Below, in pieces: positions 63,892 to 64,000 of a stretch of DNA of 64,000 nucleotides (the stretch's first letter is position 1; every line of letters begins with the position of its first letter). Source of the DNA: Bactrocera neohumeralis (Eukaryota; Arthropoda; Insecta; Diptera; Tephritidae); the NCBI RefSeq assembly GCF_024586455.1, contig NW_026089624.1, positions 25,748,069-25,812,068 of the forward strand, written 5' to 3'. Made by a program: the position numbers and the translations under genes. The notes beneath the pieces were generated by a model, which worked only from the letters and a program-made list of their open reading frames with translations, had not been told where the DNA came from and ran no database searches.

Positions 63892-64000
63892 AATGTCCGA
63901 ATTATCTCAAATAATTCTTCTATCAATTCTTTCCTGAGAATAATAATGATCCTACAATGCCACAGAATTCATTTTTAAAGAATTCAACACAGTTTTAACG
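63892..64000. other. Harbinger leader at the window edge
   Basis: Sequence upstream of the transposase start, cut by the window end. The right terminus of the element is not visible. Confidence 0.5.

Noticed and set aside
1..64000. CRISPR arrays, tRNA and rRNA genes, bacterial-type operons
   Set aside because: None seen. The repeats are transposon termini or microsatellites, and I could not fold a tRNA cloverleaf by eye in any spacer.

Overview
The window looks like repeat-dense, AT-rich nuclear DNA from a fly, and I found no convincing host gene in it. The elements point to a higher dipteran, probably a true fruit fly (Tephritidae). The clues are a rosa-type DD41D mariner (the family was first described from Ceratitis rosa), a dispersed repeat with a (GTCY)n tract of the dipteran 'mini-me' kind, RTE retroposons with (AAG)n tails, and several Helitron, BEL, Gypsy, Tc1, pogo/Tigger, hAT and Harbinger relics. 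Placement below Diptera is inference. Two 100-N assembly gaps lie at 14160-14259 and 52413-52512.

Layout. 0-8.3 kb: two decayed Helitrons (both minus); the second holds a 1.5 kb hAT with a perfect 8-bp target duplication. 8.4-11.4 kb: Gypsy pol relic (minus) split by the GTCY repeat. 11.4-14.2 kb: Tigger-like transposon split by a rosa mariner with a TA duplication. 14.3-17.0 kb: BEL gag relic split by an RTE copy whose 5' end is inverted. 17.05-21.6 kb: Tc1 relic holding an RTE element with one long intact endonuclease/reverse-transcriptase ORF. 21.9-23.3 kb: a third, decayed RTE copy. 23.7-27.8 kb: a third Helitron. 28.5-30.2 kb: Tc1-like element with inverted repeats of about 210 bp. 30.2-30.5 kb: a two-unit tandem repeat. 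32.4-34.7 kb: BEL relic. 34.67-41.34 kb: a TTAA-flanked MITE that received a long-TIR hAT-like element with an unrecognised protein, plus an RTE copy that itself received a Harbinger-like element with a MADF exon. 42.8-43.7 kb: compound foldback element. 44.4-45.4 kb: mariner fragment and a second TTAA MITE. 46.85-51.70 kb: complete Gypsy-type LTR retrotransposon with identical LTRs and an uninterrupted polyprotein. 52.5-52.9 kb: 3' end of an older copy of it. 53.3-55.2 kb: second GTCY repeat split by a pogo-like element. 55.9-57.8 kb: a mariner MITE and its longer relative. 57.8-60.0 kb: fifth RTE copy. 61-61.8 kb: Gypsy relic. 61.9-64 kb: PIF/Harbinger element with a Myb/SANT-like gene facing a truncated transposase gene.

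How it works together. These are independent selfish elements layered by insertion, not an operon or pathway. At least seven insertions can be ordered in time because target duplications, rejoined reading frames or paired termini close around them. Only two elements look coding-competent: the RTE at 18.3-21.5 kb and the LTR retrotransposon at 46.85-51.70 kb. The best candidate for something poorly described is the long-TIR element at 34832-36940, whose protein I could not assign.
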